From Lamellibrachia columna (lineage: Eukaryota; Annelida; Polychaeta; Sabellida; Siboglinidae), in contig OY759262.1 in NCBI GenBank assembly GCA_963662155.1, positions 13,220,282-13,284,281 of the forward strand: a stretch of 64,000 bases of DNA, written 5' to 3'. Below, piece after piece: positions 1-12,806 of this stretch (its first letter is position 1; every line of letters starts with the position of its first letter). Made by a program: the position numbers and the translations under genes. The notes beneath the pieces were generated by a model. The model saw only the letters and a program-made list of their open reading frames with translations, did no database searches and was not told the DNA's origin.

Positions 1-46
1 AACAGGTAAGTAGGAGAACTCATTGTGTTATGATAACCGATGTTAC

Positions 47-3000
47 CTGATGTTATATCAATATTGTGTCGATCTTCTTCCAGACGTCGTATTTTATCTT
101 CTAGATCCTGCTTCACTTGATCATAGAGCAACATCTTCTCACTCTGAAAGTACATAGACTGATATATGTTCCACGAATGACCTCCCAAGGCAGTTGGTAT
201 CAATGTTCACGCTAGTTCTTTGAAGACTAAGTTTCTTTAGCCATGTACACCCAGAATACGTACATCATGCAATAGCACACATCCTCTGTTATACCCCTGG
301 TTGATTACCTAAATTTAGACTATGAAAATGTAGTAAACGGCAATGTGCACATAGTGATTTTGTTGTGGGTGTTTTTACTGATATAAGTCTTTTATTAGCC
401 TCCTGTCCAGCCCTGTATGTCACTCAACAATTCACTCATTCAGAATGCAGCAATTCAACTGTGATGACAAACCTCATAGTTCTGCCTGGCTGCCTGCATC
501 TCTGCTTCATACTTGTTCTTGTTGTTCTGTATCTTCAACTCCCTCAAGATTGCTGCAGTAGAAACAACAAGCAATGTATAACTTATCAACTCTGATAACA
601 ACCAATGTATAACTTATAAACTCTGATAACAACCATCCTCTTCATTCTCATATCACCAGTGGATTCTGTCACATCAACACCAGGTGGAAATCTGAAACAC
701 TGTTGGGCGATTCCAGCATTTAATGTGTGACATTCAGACAACATTTTTCATCTCTAAAACTCTGCAGATCCTTGTTAATTTATTGCTGACTGTTTTAATT
801 TTACCAAAGCATTGTTCTACATGTTGTTTAATAAGGAAGGTAGACAAAATAAATTTGTCAATAATGGATTTTAAAAATATATTAGATGGAGCATTACGTG
901 TGTGATGCAGAATAATAAAAATTCATTAGTTATTGCCAAAAGCCTGTGAAATTATGGAAGTATGTTAATAAGTTGTTTTACCATAATCAAGCATATATGT
1001 ACAGGTATACTATGTACATGCACGTGACTGTCATTGATTATTTCTCATAAAAAATGTGGTGTTACGTGTGTGACACATTTTCTTTACGTGTGACGAGTGT
1101 GAAATAGTCTTAGTAATGGACAATTTTCTTAGTTGATAATGACTGTTTACATAACAATATGGCATTTTTAGTTTATGTTAGAATAACACAACATAATGAG
1201 GTAAGTTAATTGTGATAAAACAAACAGCTTTGTAACATATTTATTAAACATGCCATGGGTAACACAAACAGTAAGATCTGATCCATTTCATCTTATCTTT
1301 ATTCACCAAACCCACAGTCAAAACAGCATAATAAAAAAACAGTATATCTAGTACTAAACATCATTACAGAACTTATTATCAAACATGTAGTTTGCAAACA
1401 GTGTCAATTATACCGACCTATAGCTAACATTTAGCTGTGTGCCAACCTGTCACCATTTCAAAGCTAATAATTTAAATATGAACTCTGCAACCTTTTTTAT
1501 TATCTCTGCTCCAGAGACTGCACTTTTTCAGGTATACTGCTGTAAATAATAAATAATCTTTTTTATATGATGAGAAAGTAACTTTTTTGTTTTATTATAA
1601 ACTGTTTTCAATAAATAAACAAATTATTTTACACACGATTTCTCACAAGTCCTATTTTCTTCTAAACATTCAACATTTTGATTTTAAAGGTTCAAGTTTA
1701 TGGAAATAACTCTGTGTGAATGTCTTCAATCATTTAATTGACAATATCTTCTATCTTGGTGTATTAGAAATACTATTTGTTTTGCTTCTGGACCTTCCTG
1801 TTTTACCACTATCACATAACCATATACCTTCCTTTGTTTTCGGTTAGACCTTCTCGCCTTCTTTTTGTTGCACATAATGCTGTGCTACCCCACTTAAAGG
1901 TCCCTCCTCAATAAAATTATTTGCTAGCCTTGTTCCAAATTCATTTTGCGAAAAACCTACCTAGCATTAACTGCAACATGCCAACTCATTTGTGCAACTT
2001 TTGTCGATATTGTTTGTGAAATCATCAAATGAACTATTAAATTACTTAATGCTTGATCAAACATTAAGTGAAGTGAAAATGGAAACGCTGAAAAATTACG
2101 AGTTTTACCCTTGGTGAAATTTCGTAACTTTGTTATGTGATCGGCAAGAGGATGGAAGTCATGCCCATGATCAGCATTGACCCACACAGTGTTTACCATT
2201 TTGGATATCCACTATTTTGATCCTTACCAGATCCAACGACTAAAGTCAATTCTTTCGTTGATTTAAAAAAAATGCATTTTAAAAATAAATCGACTATCCA
2301 TCTCTAAATCCAACTATCCACACACTACACATGTGGACACAAACAAACCGGATTTGCGATAGGCTAAATCAGTCGAGGATGGAGTTTTAAAGCCACCCCA
2401 GCACCAGTAATTATGCTGTATAGGTCATAAAGTTCTTAATTGCTACCAAGTAATAGTTTCCATGAACTAGACAGAAAGATCTAGAAGCCGTGTAGAAGGC
2501 TTGTGTACTCCCTACCTGCCACTTCTGTGTAAATGCTCATGTTCTCCTTGAGCTGGTCCAGTGGATTGAGGTACTCGATGGCTTCCCCCTCCTTCACCTC
2601 TTCCAGCTTTGTGTCAATCTGTTGCACTCGTTCCTGATACAACCTGACAACACACGATTTTACCCAATTTTTAAATGTTTAGCAGTGATCAGCTGTCTAA
2701 TACTAATACCCAGATATACTGTATGTGCATATAAAACTACATATTATTCAGTTGATCACATTCACATTGTACCAAAGTGATGCCTTTTCTGTTTTAATAA
2801 CATGAAATGTCCATTAGCTGTTAGGCAGTATCATTTTTCTGCAGGCATCTGCATTACTTTTAGTAACACCCCCCCCAAGTTTCCCTGATATGCCACTTAT
2901 TGGAATTATTTTTGACATGTCTTTCTGTTCTGTTTATTCTGTCTGTTACACCAACATAATTGACTACTTACCCCAAAAAGAACAGAACGTTCTTGAATAG

Positions 3001-6000
3001 TCAGCAATACAATTTAACAGGGAAAGGGTAGCTTGTAAAAACATAACTAATGTTGGTACTTACTGTTCTTTAAGTTCAGAGAACTGTTTCTCGAGGTCAG
3101 ACATGTCATCAAGACATTCTGATCGCCGCCTTTCATACTCTTCATCATCCAACTCTGTGCAATGAAACATACCAGACTCATCAGGATGCGAGTCATCATG
3201 TTTTACAATCACACATTATTACTTGTTTTCAGTATCAGTCACTGAACTTTTCACCTGCACTGGTCATGGCAGTCATGTCACTGGTCACGACAGTCATGTC
3301 ACTGGTCACGGCAGTCATGTCACTGGTCAGGACAGTCATGTCACTGGTCACGACAGTCATGTCACTGGTCACGACAGTCATGTCACTGGTCATGACAGTC
3401 ATGTCACTGGTCACGACAGTCATGTCACTGGTCACGACAGTCGTGTCACTGGTCACGACAGTCGTGTCACTGGCCACGACAGTCGTGTCACTGGTCATGA
3501 AGCCTAAGATACTATTCTTGGTAGATGGTACTGCTGTACCTGCATGTATCCAAGCAAAAGTGTCCGTACATTGCAGGTATCCCATCATGGTAGGGACTGG
3601 CATGCAGGAGTGGAGGGTTCAGTACTACATGGTAGAAATGTGTCCGGGCATCTATTAATTAATAATTAAAAACTACACATGTTGTATAATAAGGATATCA
3701 CAGTGGTACCACAAAATAAGTAAAACAAAAAAAATTACATGTCTTACACAAATTGGTCAATACGGTACCAAATGTTTAACACCACCAACAGACTCGCACG
3801 AGTTATGATACATCAGAAACATTTCCACACAAGACTGTCCGCCCAACTCCGCTCTCCCTTAATGTCCGCACACACACACACGTAGCATTAGCCTATGCAA
3901 CTGGGCTTGTATTCTTGAAGAAATTGCTGCATATTGTCAGATTTAACGCAAACATGGCAAGAAAACATCTCAGCTGTGACATTTCATCAATCTCGAAGGA
4001 CTCAGATTTTTCTCAGCTAAGATACTTTGTCACTAAGTCTTAAGTTATTTACGAAATTATGACAATGTCATCAGCTAATGCAAATAAAAAATAATAACCT
4101 GGAGATGAGCAGTCGGACACGAATATCAGTTGACAGACGCAGTATGAAAGTTGATTATGCATTAAAAACAACAATAGGTACAATCGATAATTGTTTCACT
4201 TCACCATTCAACCAATGATTCAGGAATGCACATATCCAGTGCCACTTGACATTGGGATTCACCGTTTCATATGCAGGTGACCAATTCATATTTTCTGCGG
4301 ACCGTTTGGCATAGGATTTTTATGATGCTGGCCTGCAGATCAACGGGAACATTATTATTCTTCCTCGTCAATTCACCAGTTTTGTATTGGCGTTGCCTAC
4401 TCAACTACATCTTGTACAAGGCATATTTGTGGATTTCAATTGCAATTGACAAGCCACTGGCACCGGACCCAATAGAACTGCTGAAACCGAAGGGAAGCCA
4501 CCTGCACTGGCGAAACACTGTTGATCCATGCAAGTGCAAGACAAACATCACCTCGCTTCCACATTCATTGTACTTAAAGTTTACTGAGCACCATCAAAGC
4601 AAGTTAGTTGTTTGGACAAACATGAATAGTACAGTGAGGCGAGACTGTTGCACGGTCATTGAAGTTATGCGACTTCTTGCAATGCATGACTGCGACGACC
4701 AGCCGCACACCGGTTTGTTTGTCTGTCATTTTCTAAACAAAATTATGAAATTAATTACTGCCGCCTGCCCTAACAAGGACATATAACCAAAATATTGTGT
4801 TCGCAGTCTGTGTTCACCAGGTGGCCCCTCGCCAGAGGGACATTAACATTGAGAAAATTGAGAAAAAAGGTGTCCACTCGTCAGAGGGTCCATTTAAGGC
4901 AGGTAGTACTGTAAAGCTCAGTTAGATAGGCCTTGACTAATAAGTAATTATTGCAAACGTTAACACAACAGATAATTCTAGAGTATGACCTCTATTTCCT
5001 GTCCTGAAGGATGCATCCTCCCATTTTAAGAGTTTAGATGAAGATTCGTATCATTTTTTAAAAACTTCAATCATATCGCCTCGTAGATGTCTGTATGATA
5101 ATGAGGGAAGTTTTAATAATTTTAATCTTTCTATATAAGTTAAGTTTCTCATCCCTGGTAATTCTTTTGTTGCTCTTATTTGGATGTTTTCTATTGCAAT
5201 ATGTTTTTTGTAAGGGTACCATACTGCTATGGCATAGTCAAGATGCGTTCTTACCATTGTTTTATACAATGGCAAGAACGGATCGTTGTCAAGAAACTGG
5301 GAAGTTCTGCAATTTATTTTTGTCATCTTTGTTGCTCTGTTTATTGCTTGGTTATTGTGGTCATCAAAGGATAGCTTTGTGTCTATAATAACCCAAGTCG
5401 TTTTGTTTTTGAATTGTGTCAAGCGGATATATGGAGTTGTTAAGTGTCATAGAATATTTTATTTCTCCAATGTTATTATTTCCAATAATCATGTTTACAT
5501 TTGCTTGGATGAAATTTTAGTAACCATTTGTTGCTCCACTGCTCTAAGGTATTTAGGTCATGTTGTAAAATGCCCTGGTCATTTTTATCAGGGATATAAT
5601 GTTTTTTATCGATGTTTCAAATATTGTATATAATGGGTGCGAGATTGATTTCGAAAGTTCCACCAGTAGCCTGGCTCCTATCCTATCATCTAGACCAGGG
5701 GATTTGTTTATATTTAGGCTTTTCAATGCCAATAATATTTTACTTTCAGTTATTGTTAACTCTTCCATCATTGTATTGGTCTCAACTCTTGGTATAGTTG
5801 GTATTTCCCCTGGTTCTTCAGTTGTAAATATGCTAGCGAAGTAGCTGTCTGTCTTGCAGTCTCCATACCCACACCATGGATAAGTTTACGCTGAGCACTG
5901 TGTTTTAAAGGCAGTTTAGGTAAGGAGGTGTGGTAAAAGGGAGTTCCATAATAGCTTCTTGAAATGATTTTGGGTTTTTTAGGTAGGTAATTTTTGGTGG

Positions 6001-6598
6001 AATCATATTCCATATGCGAATGGCTCGGGGATAAAATGAAAAGACCATTTCATTTATACGACACCTGGGGGCTATGTATTGTTCACGGGTATGAGAGCGG
6101 GTTAGTAGGCCTGGAGGGGTGATCTCAATAATGTTATTTAGAATTTTGTAGAAGGTTGTGGCTTGTTTAATGATACGTCTTCGTTCGAGGGTTGGCCATC
6201 CAAGGGCAGTAATTAGATTTGCTGGATTTGTGTTCCGTCTGTAATCATTTTAACAAATTGAGGATTGGTTGGATCTATATGATTTCTCAGCATGTTTCTT
6301 GATATTCATCGGTAAACCTTTACCAAGTTTTATGGTGGTTACATAATGTAGTGAAAACATATATAGGGCTAATATATGTTGCCGCATTAGTGTGAACAAT
6401 ACAGAAAACACACGGCGGGCGATAATAGGATAACACTAATTTGCACTGTTGTCAGTGTTGACACTTCCTACCTGAACTTGCGTCTTCATCGGACCCGCTG
6501 CCAGATTCAGAATCATCATCATCGCTCTTATCACTCTCTGGTGTATCTTGCTCCATTTCTTCATCTTCTGTTTCGTTCTTTTCCTCAATTCCAGGCAT
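47..6598 (-). CDS. BRMS1L: BRMS1/BRMS1L-like Sin3-HDAC subunit, 5' five coding exons (partial)
   Basis: Coding exons on the minus strand are 6598-6472, 3154-3064, 2643-2516, 552-473 and 143-47, each with GT-AG borders and phases 1, 2, 1, 0, 1, so the frame stays open for 174 codons. The start is the ATG at 6598-6596 in an upstream exon. Exon 1 encodes an acidic Asp/Glu/Ser-rich N-terminus. Later exons encode a charged coiled coil with [40 protein letters not shown]-like and [18 protein letters not shown] segments, ending in [13 protein letters not shown]. These are the diagnostic blocks of BRMS1/BRMS1L (Sds3 family), nuclear scaffold subunits of the Sin3-HDAC corepressor. Choosing BRMS1L over BRMS1 is from memory of ECLDEM-like residues; invertebrates usually have one gene. 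The remaining C-terminal exons lie left of the window. Intron 1 (6471-3155) holds a LINE fragment and intron 2 starts downstream of a 21-bp minisatellite. Confidence 0.93.
3259..3500. repeat. 21-bp minisatellite in BRMS1L intron 2
   Basis: About 11.5 copies of a 21-bp unit (ACTGGTCACGACAGTCATGTC, with CGTGTC variants towards the right) run without indels. The unit length is a multiple of three, so all frames stay open and give spurious ORFs on both strands. The array lies left of the 3064-3154 exon's upstream intron boundary, within intron 1 of the gene as numbered on the minus strand. Confidence 0.95.
4271..4786 (+). other. Unrecognised 171-codon open frame inside BRMS1L intron 1
   Basis: A 171-codon plus-strand frame lies antisense to BRMS1L within its first intron. 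The predicted product has a hydrophobic stretch at about residues 25-60 and several Cys residues, but I recognise no domain. There is no clear promoter, polyadenylation signal or splice pattern, and the local composition does not stand out. It may be a chance frame or a piece of an old repeat. I would not call it a gene without transcript evidence. Confidence 0.2.
5040..6240 (-). pseudogene. Degraded CR1/L2-like LINE reverse transcriptase fragment (family A)
   Basis: Minus-strand frames contain RT and C-terminal LINE blocks in the correct order: [19 protein letters not shown], then [30 protein letters not shown] and [12 protein letters not shown]. They are interrupted by frameshifts, and a deletion has removed the catalytic palm region. 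The same peptide blocks occur in the longer copy at 49370-52375 and in the short piece at 45588-45760, so these belong to one family. The insertion lies in BRMS1L intron 1 in the same orientation as the gene. It is a dead copy. Confidence 0.85.
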
Positions 6599-6666
6599 TT
6601 TAGAACCAGATATTTAAAGCACCAACGATCTATCAACAGAATACAAACACCTAGCCGCTCATTTTC

Positions 6667-6678
6667 TGCGCATGCGCG
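6667..6678. promoter_or_regulatory. NRF-1-type palindromic site in BRMS1L promoter
   Basis: The sequence TGCGCATGCGCG matches the palindromic NRF-1 consensus and lies about 70 bp upstream of the BRMS1L start codon in a local CpG-rich patch. NRF-1 sites are common in TATA-less housekeeping promoters. Factor binding is inferred from the motif only. Confidence 0.6.
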
Positions 6679-6945
6679 CGCTATGCGTAGTTCTAAACGT
6701 CCTCTCAGGAAAGCGTCGACATTGTTCTAGCTCTTTGAAGTCTTATCCAACTGCAGTGACACTGTTATGATAATCATGGCTCCGTGTACACAATAAAATG
6801 CGATTATATGGTGTTTTAGAAAATAAATATTTGCATAAAGGCCACCGCCGTTTCTTCGGAGTTCTTGTTCCTGAGGCTGATTAACAGGGTTCAGCCTACT
6901 GTTACGTTTCCCATTGGTGATCATGCTAACATTTTGTACGATTAT

Positions 6946-7320
6946 AAGAGGGGTAAGACCACAGTTGACCTTCCTGTTTATTGTTTCACATATTCACAGG
7001 TTTGTTTGTAGAAGCTATTGGCTGTGAAATGGTGAATTTTTTGAGAGTTTAAAAGGCGGAGGGATTTATGGGAATTTTTCTGCTATGGGCCACGTGGGCG
7101 CATGAATACAAGGCTATTTTTGTCAAAATTGATGGGCATCGCACGTCGGGGCGTTTTAAAAGAGCTGGAGGTATGTGATTTTGATAAAACTTGGTCAGCA
7201 TTTCAATGAGATGATGGCAGATGCTGTGAAAAAGTTTCAGAATTTTTAGTGGTCACGTTTTCTTATAATCTAACAAAACGTTAACATGGCCACCAATGCA
7301 ATTTTCAAATGTGGTCTGAC
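6946..7320 (+). mobile_element. Inverted-end MITE, copy A (same family as the one in CIMIP1-like gene 4)
   Basis: The left end GGGGTAAGACCACAGTTGACC-like (first 20 bases from 6949) and the right end ...AAATGTGGTCTGACTCC (about 7303-7319) are inverted relatives of each other. Internal blocks such as TTATTGGCTGTGAAATGGTG-like sequence and GGCATCGCACGTCGGGGCG match the copies at 29636-30090 and 58645-59100. This copy lacks about 100 bp near its left end compared with the 29636 copy. It sits about 350 bp upstream of the BRMS1L start codon. I found no coding capacity. Confidence 0.85.
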
Positions 7321-7904
7321 TCCAAGAACACGGGACCATACAAATTTCTGAAATTTATTTCCTGCCGTTGTCATCATTTCGTTGACATGTTGGTCGAGTT
7401 TTGTCACATATTTCTAATGCTTTTAAAACGGCTGAACGTGCCATACTCGTCAATGTGTACCAATGTCTGCATAAATTACTACGTAATCGTGCCTTGTGGC
7501 GAAAAAATTGCCAAAAATCCTTCCGCCTATTGAAATCATCTAACAATCCACAGTTACACTGCTAACATGTTCTACCAGCAAACTTCCCAATGTGTCTGCT
7601 CAAATGCAGTTATGTCAGATGATATGATTTTTTTTAATTACACATATCTAAAATTACTGTGCCCTACATAACATTCAGGAAGTCTAACTAAGTCTAAGGC
7701 ATGATCCCATCAACGACAAACGTGACGCGCTTGGCCTTTCCTGGCCCGTCCTCAGGCTCAATGTTTTGAAAAGGGGGTTTCGGGCGTACATAATCAGCAA
7801 GGGATTTCGATCTGGAATGATTTTTTTTATAAATGTTACAGTAAAAATTATCTCAAAAGGGGTTCGTTCGAACTGAGGACCGGCGTACTTTCCTACTGGG
7901 CAAC

Positions 7905-7970
7905 CGTGAATTGAAGGTAGGGGAGACCGGGTCTTGTTGTATACAAGGGCAAGTTGCGACAGAGTCGTTT
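7905..7970. repeat. Transposon-terminus-like repeat sharing ~60 bp with the window's right end
   Basis: The sequence TAGGGGAGACCGGGTCTTGT followed by a GGGCAAGTTG block closely resembles 63945-64000 (TAGGGGAGACCGGGGCTAGT then GGGGCAAGTTG). Two unlinked copies in the same orientation suggest the end of a dispersed element. The matching inner parts could not be delimited. Confidence 0.55.
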
Positions 7971-8214
7971 ACGAAAACACAGCACACGTATGGAGATATC
8001 ATCGACAGTAGTTGATTGGAAGTTCATCAGCAGATACACTGTCCACAAATCAGGAGTTAGGAAGACGGAATTAACGAGGTGTGGACAATAATGACTTTTT
8101 ATCCGCCTTACATTTTTTTTGGGGATACTCACATAATATGGCCATCTCAGGCAACCACACTTTAGCCCCATTTGAGCAGTTAATAATAAATATTTCACGA
8201 TTCACTGAACTGTG

Positions 8215-8650
<436 letters not shown>

Positions 8651-8789
8651 TGTTGAGGATGCATGGCGTATTAAGATATTTTGTTTCCTCTATTATTCTT
8701 TGAAGGTCATCTTCGTCTTTTCGGTATTCTCATTGTCTAAGATCACAAGAAAAGACAAAGGAGCTGCGCCGTGGGTGACATTTGCACAG

Positions 8790-10062
8790 CATCTACTGTG
8801 ACAAAAAAGGTCCGATTTTTGAGTGGGAGTCTCTGCTACAGACCGTACATGTTTGATAGTTTGATGAGGCTTGGTAGTCGATGGCCTTTCTCTCCGACGC
8901 TCTTTCTTCTCCGTCCATAGTTCGTTTCTTCTTTCTTCTGCCTTCCACTAAGCTCAGCCTGTCGCCAGTTGTTGCGGTCTGCTGCAGCAGATTCCTAGCA
9001 CTAGATGCTGATCTGAACAGATTTGATATCTCGGTTGCCTGCATCCCTGAACCGCAGAGCTGGACGGCCGACACGTATTGCATCAGAGGACGTCCTTTGG
9101 AATACGTCCACCTTCCATACGACAGTCATAGCCAAGCCAACGCAGACGTCGCCGACTTAGAAGGGCGAACATGCTGGGGATGTCTGCACGCTCCTTGTTT
9201 GGTGTGTGCTCCTGACAGGTGATGCCAAGTATGCGTCTGAGGCATCGGAGATGGAAACTGTTGAGACGTTTTTTTTTGTTTCGCCTTTCGTTTTGTTGTC
9301 CACGCTTCGCTACAGTAGAAGAGGGCGCTTAGGACACATGCCTGGTATACTCGAACCTTGGTGTTCTCAGTGAGCCTGCTGTTCTCCCATACCCTCTTGG
9401 ATAGCATTCACATGACACATGCTGCCTTTTAAATGCGCTTATTTATCTCTATAAGTTGATGACGATAGTTGGCTCTAGGTAGGTGAACTCCTGCACCACT
9501 TCCAGAGCGTGGTCATCAATGCTGATGATGGTTGACCCCAGGTAGGTGAACTCCTGCACCACTTCCAGAGCGAAGTCATCAATGCTGATGATGGTTGACC
9601 CCAGGTAGGTGAACTCCTGCACCACTTCCAGAGCGAGGTCATCAATGCTGATGATGGTTGACCCCAGGTAGGTGAACTCCTGCACCACTTCCAGAGCGAG
9701 GTCATCAATGCTGATGATGGTTGACCCCAGGTAGGTGAACTCCTGCACCACTTCCAGAGCGAGGTCATCAATGCTGATGATGGTTGACCCCAGGTAGGTG
9801 AACTCCTGCACCACTTCCAGAGCGTGGTCATCAATGCTGATGATGGTTGACCCCAGGTAGGTGAACTCCTGCACCACTTCCAGAGCGAGGTCATCAATGC
9901 TGATGACTGGAGCTTCGCTGACTTCTTGGCCCATGACATTGGTCTTTTTCTTGCTTGTGATCAGGCCAAATTCTGTGCACCCCTGGGCAAGTTGGTCTAT
10001 GAACCTTTGGAGGCCCTCTTCAGTGTGCAATATTAGCGCTGCGTCATCAGCGTAGAGCATCT
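8790..10062 (-). pseudogene. LINE reverse transcriptase C-terminal half with an internal 7-fold duplication
   Basis: Reading on the minus strand, the frame opens with the RT catalytic box LYADDAALIL. It continues with a linker ending KKKTNVM, then seven copies of a 21-residue segment ISIDDLALEVVQEFTYLGST, then after a frameshift ENTKVRVYQACVLSALFYCS and further degraded tail sequence including GRIPKDVL in another frame. The order matches the palm and thumb of RTE/CR1-type non-LTR retrotransposons, in which VQEFTYLGSTI normally occurs once. The N-terminal endonuclease and fingers are absent, so this is a 5'-truncated dead copy. Confidence 0.85.
9466..9906. repeat. 63-bp tandem repeat inside the LINE RT
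   Basis: Seven copies of a 63-bp unit (21 codons) are nearly identical; they differ mostly at one codon (Leu, His or Phe after IDD). The period keeps the RT frame open on the minus strand. The array arose by local duplication of a piece of the RT thumb coding sequence. Confidence 0.95.
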
Positions 10063-10563
10063 CCCTGTTCAGTACCTATCATACTTAGGTTTTCGAACGC
10101 TGACGGGCCATGTTAAGCAGCTTGCCATCAGTCCTCGAACGCACGCATTACCTGAAGATGAGCCGAATGCACATAAATGCAGCAGGGAGAAGAATATAAA
10201 GGACGGTATTGCCTGTTCTCCTTCTATCGATCTTTAGACTCCCCATGGGTATGAAAAATTGGTTCCTTTGAATTTGAGCGTTGCTGTACCTGTGCATGTT
10301 TAACGTTTCAGAGACTTAAATAGTGTTCCATCATTAGCATTTCGTCATTCATGACATCAATTAGCTAATGTACATATCCGATATCCTACGCGTTGCCTCA
10401 ACCTGCCGACGTCATCGTCGCGCAGCGCCCGCGAGATTGTCAATGTAGAGCGCGAGGTTATCGTTTTTAAAAATAGCGTACTCACATCTTGCGTTGTATT
10501 TCTACACATGTGTACTGTAAATACACGGACATAACACGCATACATACCAATTCTTGACACAAA

Positions 10564-12531
10564 ATGACTTTCCTGCCTGAGCACCACAAGTGCACACGGT
10601 TTCATTTGCAAGGTTTGACTGGTGATGATTTGGTACGCATCGGAAAAAGCTGGTAAGAGCACACAGTTTCATTTGTAGCCGAGCATAGTGCCAGTTGAAA
10701 GACTTTTAAAGCAGAAATATTTCGAAACTCGTTTTATTTATTGTAACAAATGACATGCATGCGTTAGCGTACACATATATTCAGCAACTATATGCATGTT
10801 TAAGCACATCCAACGTATAACGACTTTAGTGAGGAACTCTCCCTTCTTTTAACTAGCACGGTGAGCGGGGATAGTTGAAACAAACGCCAAGTGACTCCCA
10901 GCATACGATACATCGTGCATGGCTATGCATGTTGTCCACAGTCAGTATCAGGTGTTTACTGGTCGCCTTCCGTTTTTTACTTTCATTTTAAATAAGTATT
11001 TCTTGTTTGTCAGGAATATCAATTAGAGATACCCAGCTTGAATGACTTCGCAACCACGTGTTCAATGGTGAGGCACCGGGAAAACCAAGTATGATAACTA
11101 AAGCAGTGAAATGCGTTAAGGATTTGTCAGTTAACGTTGCCAAGGAACTCGGTACATTTGTATTGTGACCTGGAGCTTTAATAAAAGGTCCGACCTTATC
11201 GGACATATGACGTCATTGTTATACATGCATCATGCATCTGTTGTGGTTTATCTGTAGGACGTACGTCATCAAGAAAGAGAAGCTCACGCAGAGAAGGAGT
11301 TGGCCTAAACACTGGGACTCGTTAGTTGAAGAGTATCACAAAGTAAATAATTTGTCGGTGTATTAAGTTGAAATGGTACTAAAGCGAACTGGCGACTAAA
11401 TGCATTTGACCAACAGAAATGCGTAAATGTCAGCAGAAATGGGAAACACAATTCAATTTGCGGTGCATTGCGCTGTAACCATTTATTACAGGACTAGTAA
11501 CACTATCCATCCGGGTCAAACTTATATAACAGACGCAACGTGTATTTTATTACTTGCACCCTCCGAGGAAACTACCACGAAAAATTGGGCGGTGGAAATG
11601 TTGAATTCCTTATCTGAAAAGTAGGATTGAATAAGAATTTCCCGTGAAAGTCGGAACTTGACACCCATGTGCGTCCTTCTATCAGCTAATTGCTAAACAA
11701 TTTGTTTGAGTAAAATTATATATCGAGAATACAAAGTATGTATTTCATAATATATCTTTGACATATCTGAATTGTGTAATGCACAATTCACACCTTGTGA
11801 TTGTCCTGTTGCAGTTGGACAGGAAGTTCGCCGATAAACCGCTGAGACCCGATGAAATGCCAACCCCGCCTGCAATACGAAATACGTACAGCTACTACCC
11901 GTGGCTGTCTTTGGACATGGACCCGACAAGATGCACACAGCCCGGCCTGAAGCTGCCGCCACCCGCGCCACGGGCACACAGCGTGCCGACAGCTGGGCCG
12001 TGCCAGGAGTCTCTGGAGCAGGAGCATTGTGAGCGAGCGTGTCACGGACGGCTGGCGCCGCGTCGGGCCGTATGCCCGGGAACGACCGATTCGCCCACGT
12101 GTCGAGACGTGGTGAAGCGTCCCGCCTCGTCACACCCAGCCGTTTGCAGAGTCCTGATGCCGGATCCACCGAAACCGCCAGAGCCAGAGACGCCTTCGCC
12201 GCAGACGACGCCAACGCCGTCGCCAACGTGGCGTTCCCCGCCGCCAGAGCCACCGGCACATCGAAGGCCCAGTACGGCACCGTTGGCGCGGTCGCCGGCA
12301 ATGTATGGCCTTAAAAAACGTAGTCTCGACCTCGACAGGAGCCAATTGTCGCTGATCCCGTTCAGCGAGGTGGCGAATCCAGGCATTGTGCCGTCCACAG
12401 CCGCGGCCATGATCGGCTGGAAGTCGGACCATACGCTCGAGGTGTATCGGAAGTGCAACGAGTGGGCGCGACCACACAGGGAACTGTACAAGACGTTCAA
12501 GTGGCCAATCGAAAGCCTCGGTTACATGTAA
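10564..12531 (+). CDS. CIMIP1/LLC1-like ciliary microtubule inner protein, paralogue 1 (proline-rich)
   Basis: Exons are 10564-10652, 11258-11342 and 11815-12531 (89 + 85 + 717 nt, 296 residues). All borders are GT-AG, with phases 2 then 0 as in the three downstream paralogues. The codon split at the first junction is TG|G (Trp), followed by TYVIKKEKLTQRRSWPKHWD, the R-x-x-WP-x-x-W block seen in LLC1 (C20orf85/CIMIP1). The C-terminus has the family's second block, MIGWKSDHTLEVYRKCNEW, ending in a KWP motif. This paralogue is much longer than the others because exon 3 encodes about 130 extra residues rich in Pro, Ser and Thr (about residues 80-230). CIMIP1 lies inside ciliary doublet microtubules. 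Exons 2-3 are well supported. Exon 1 (MTFLPEHHKC start, donor GGTAAGAG) is chosen by phase and the Trp codon only. Confidence 0.78.
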
Positions 12532-12545
12532 CCGCTGCGCTGTAG

Positions 12546-12806
12546 GGTAGGGCGGGGGAATACGCCCACCTTAAGCAAGAAATTGAATAACAACACATAC
12601 TAAAGTTTATTCGAAAAAACAGTTTAATACTCCGAAAGAGGCAGTTACACTCAATTAAAATAAACAGTATTGAAAGTCTGATTACAAACAGTTTTCAAGT
12701 TAAACGCATTCTAAAAAAGTCTTATGTGGGCGTATTGCCCCTTTGCCGGGGCAATACGCCCACAGAAAGGGGCAAGTCGCCCAGTCGTAGGCGTTTCGCC
12801 CCACAA
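12546..12806. repeat. GC-rich palindromic repeat just 3' of CIMIP1-like gene 1
   Basis: The stretch contains GGCGGGGGAATACGCCCACC at its left and GGGGCAAGTCGCCC and GGCGTTTCGCCCC at its right. Inside is a perfect 16-bp inverted repeat: GTGGGCGTATTGCCCC at 12726-12741 and its complement at 12748-12763, with a 6-base loop. Repeated GGGGCAATACGCCC motifs in both orientations suggest the remains of a small inverted-repeat element rather than a transcription terminator. Confidence 0.6.

Noticed and set aside
3223..3658. Overlapping ORFs with THVTGHDS- and MSLVTTV-type repeats
   Set aside because: They are artefacts of the 21-bp repeat in a BRMS1L intron.
12042..12500. 152- and 115-codon minus-strand ORFs opposite gene 1 exon 3
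   Set aside because: They are antisense shadows of a GC-rich Pro-rich exon whose plus-strand frame carries the LLC1 blocks and correct splice phases.
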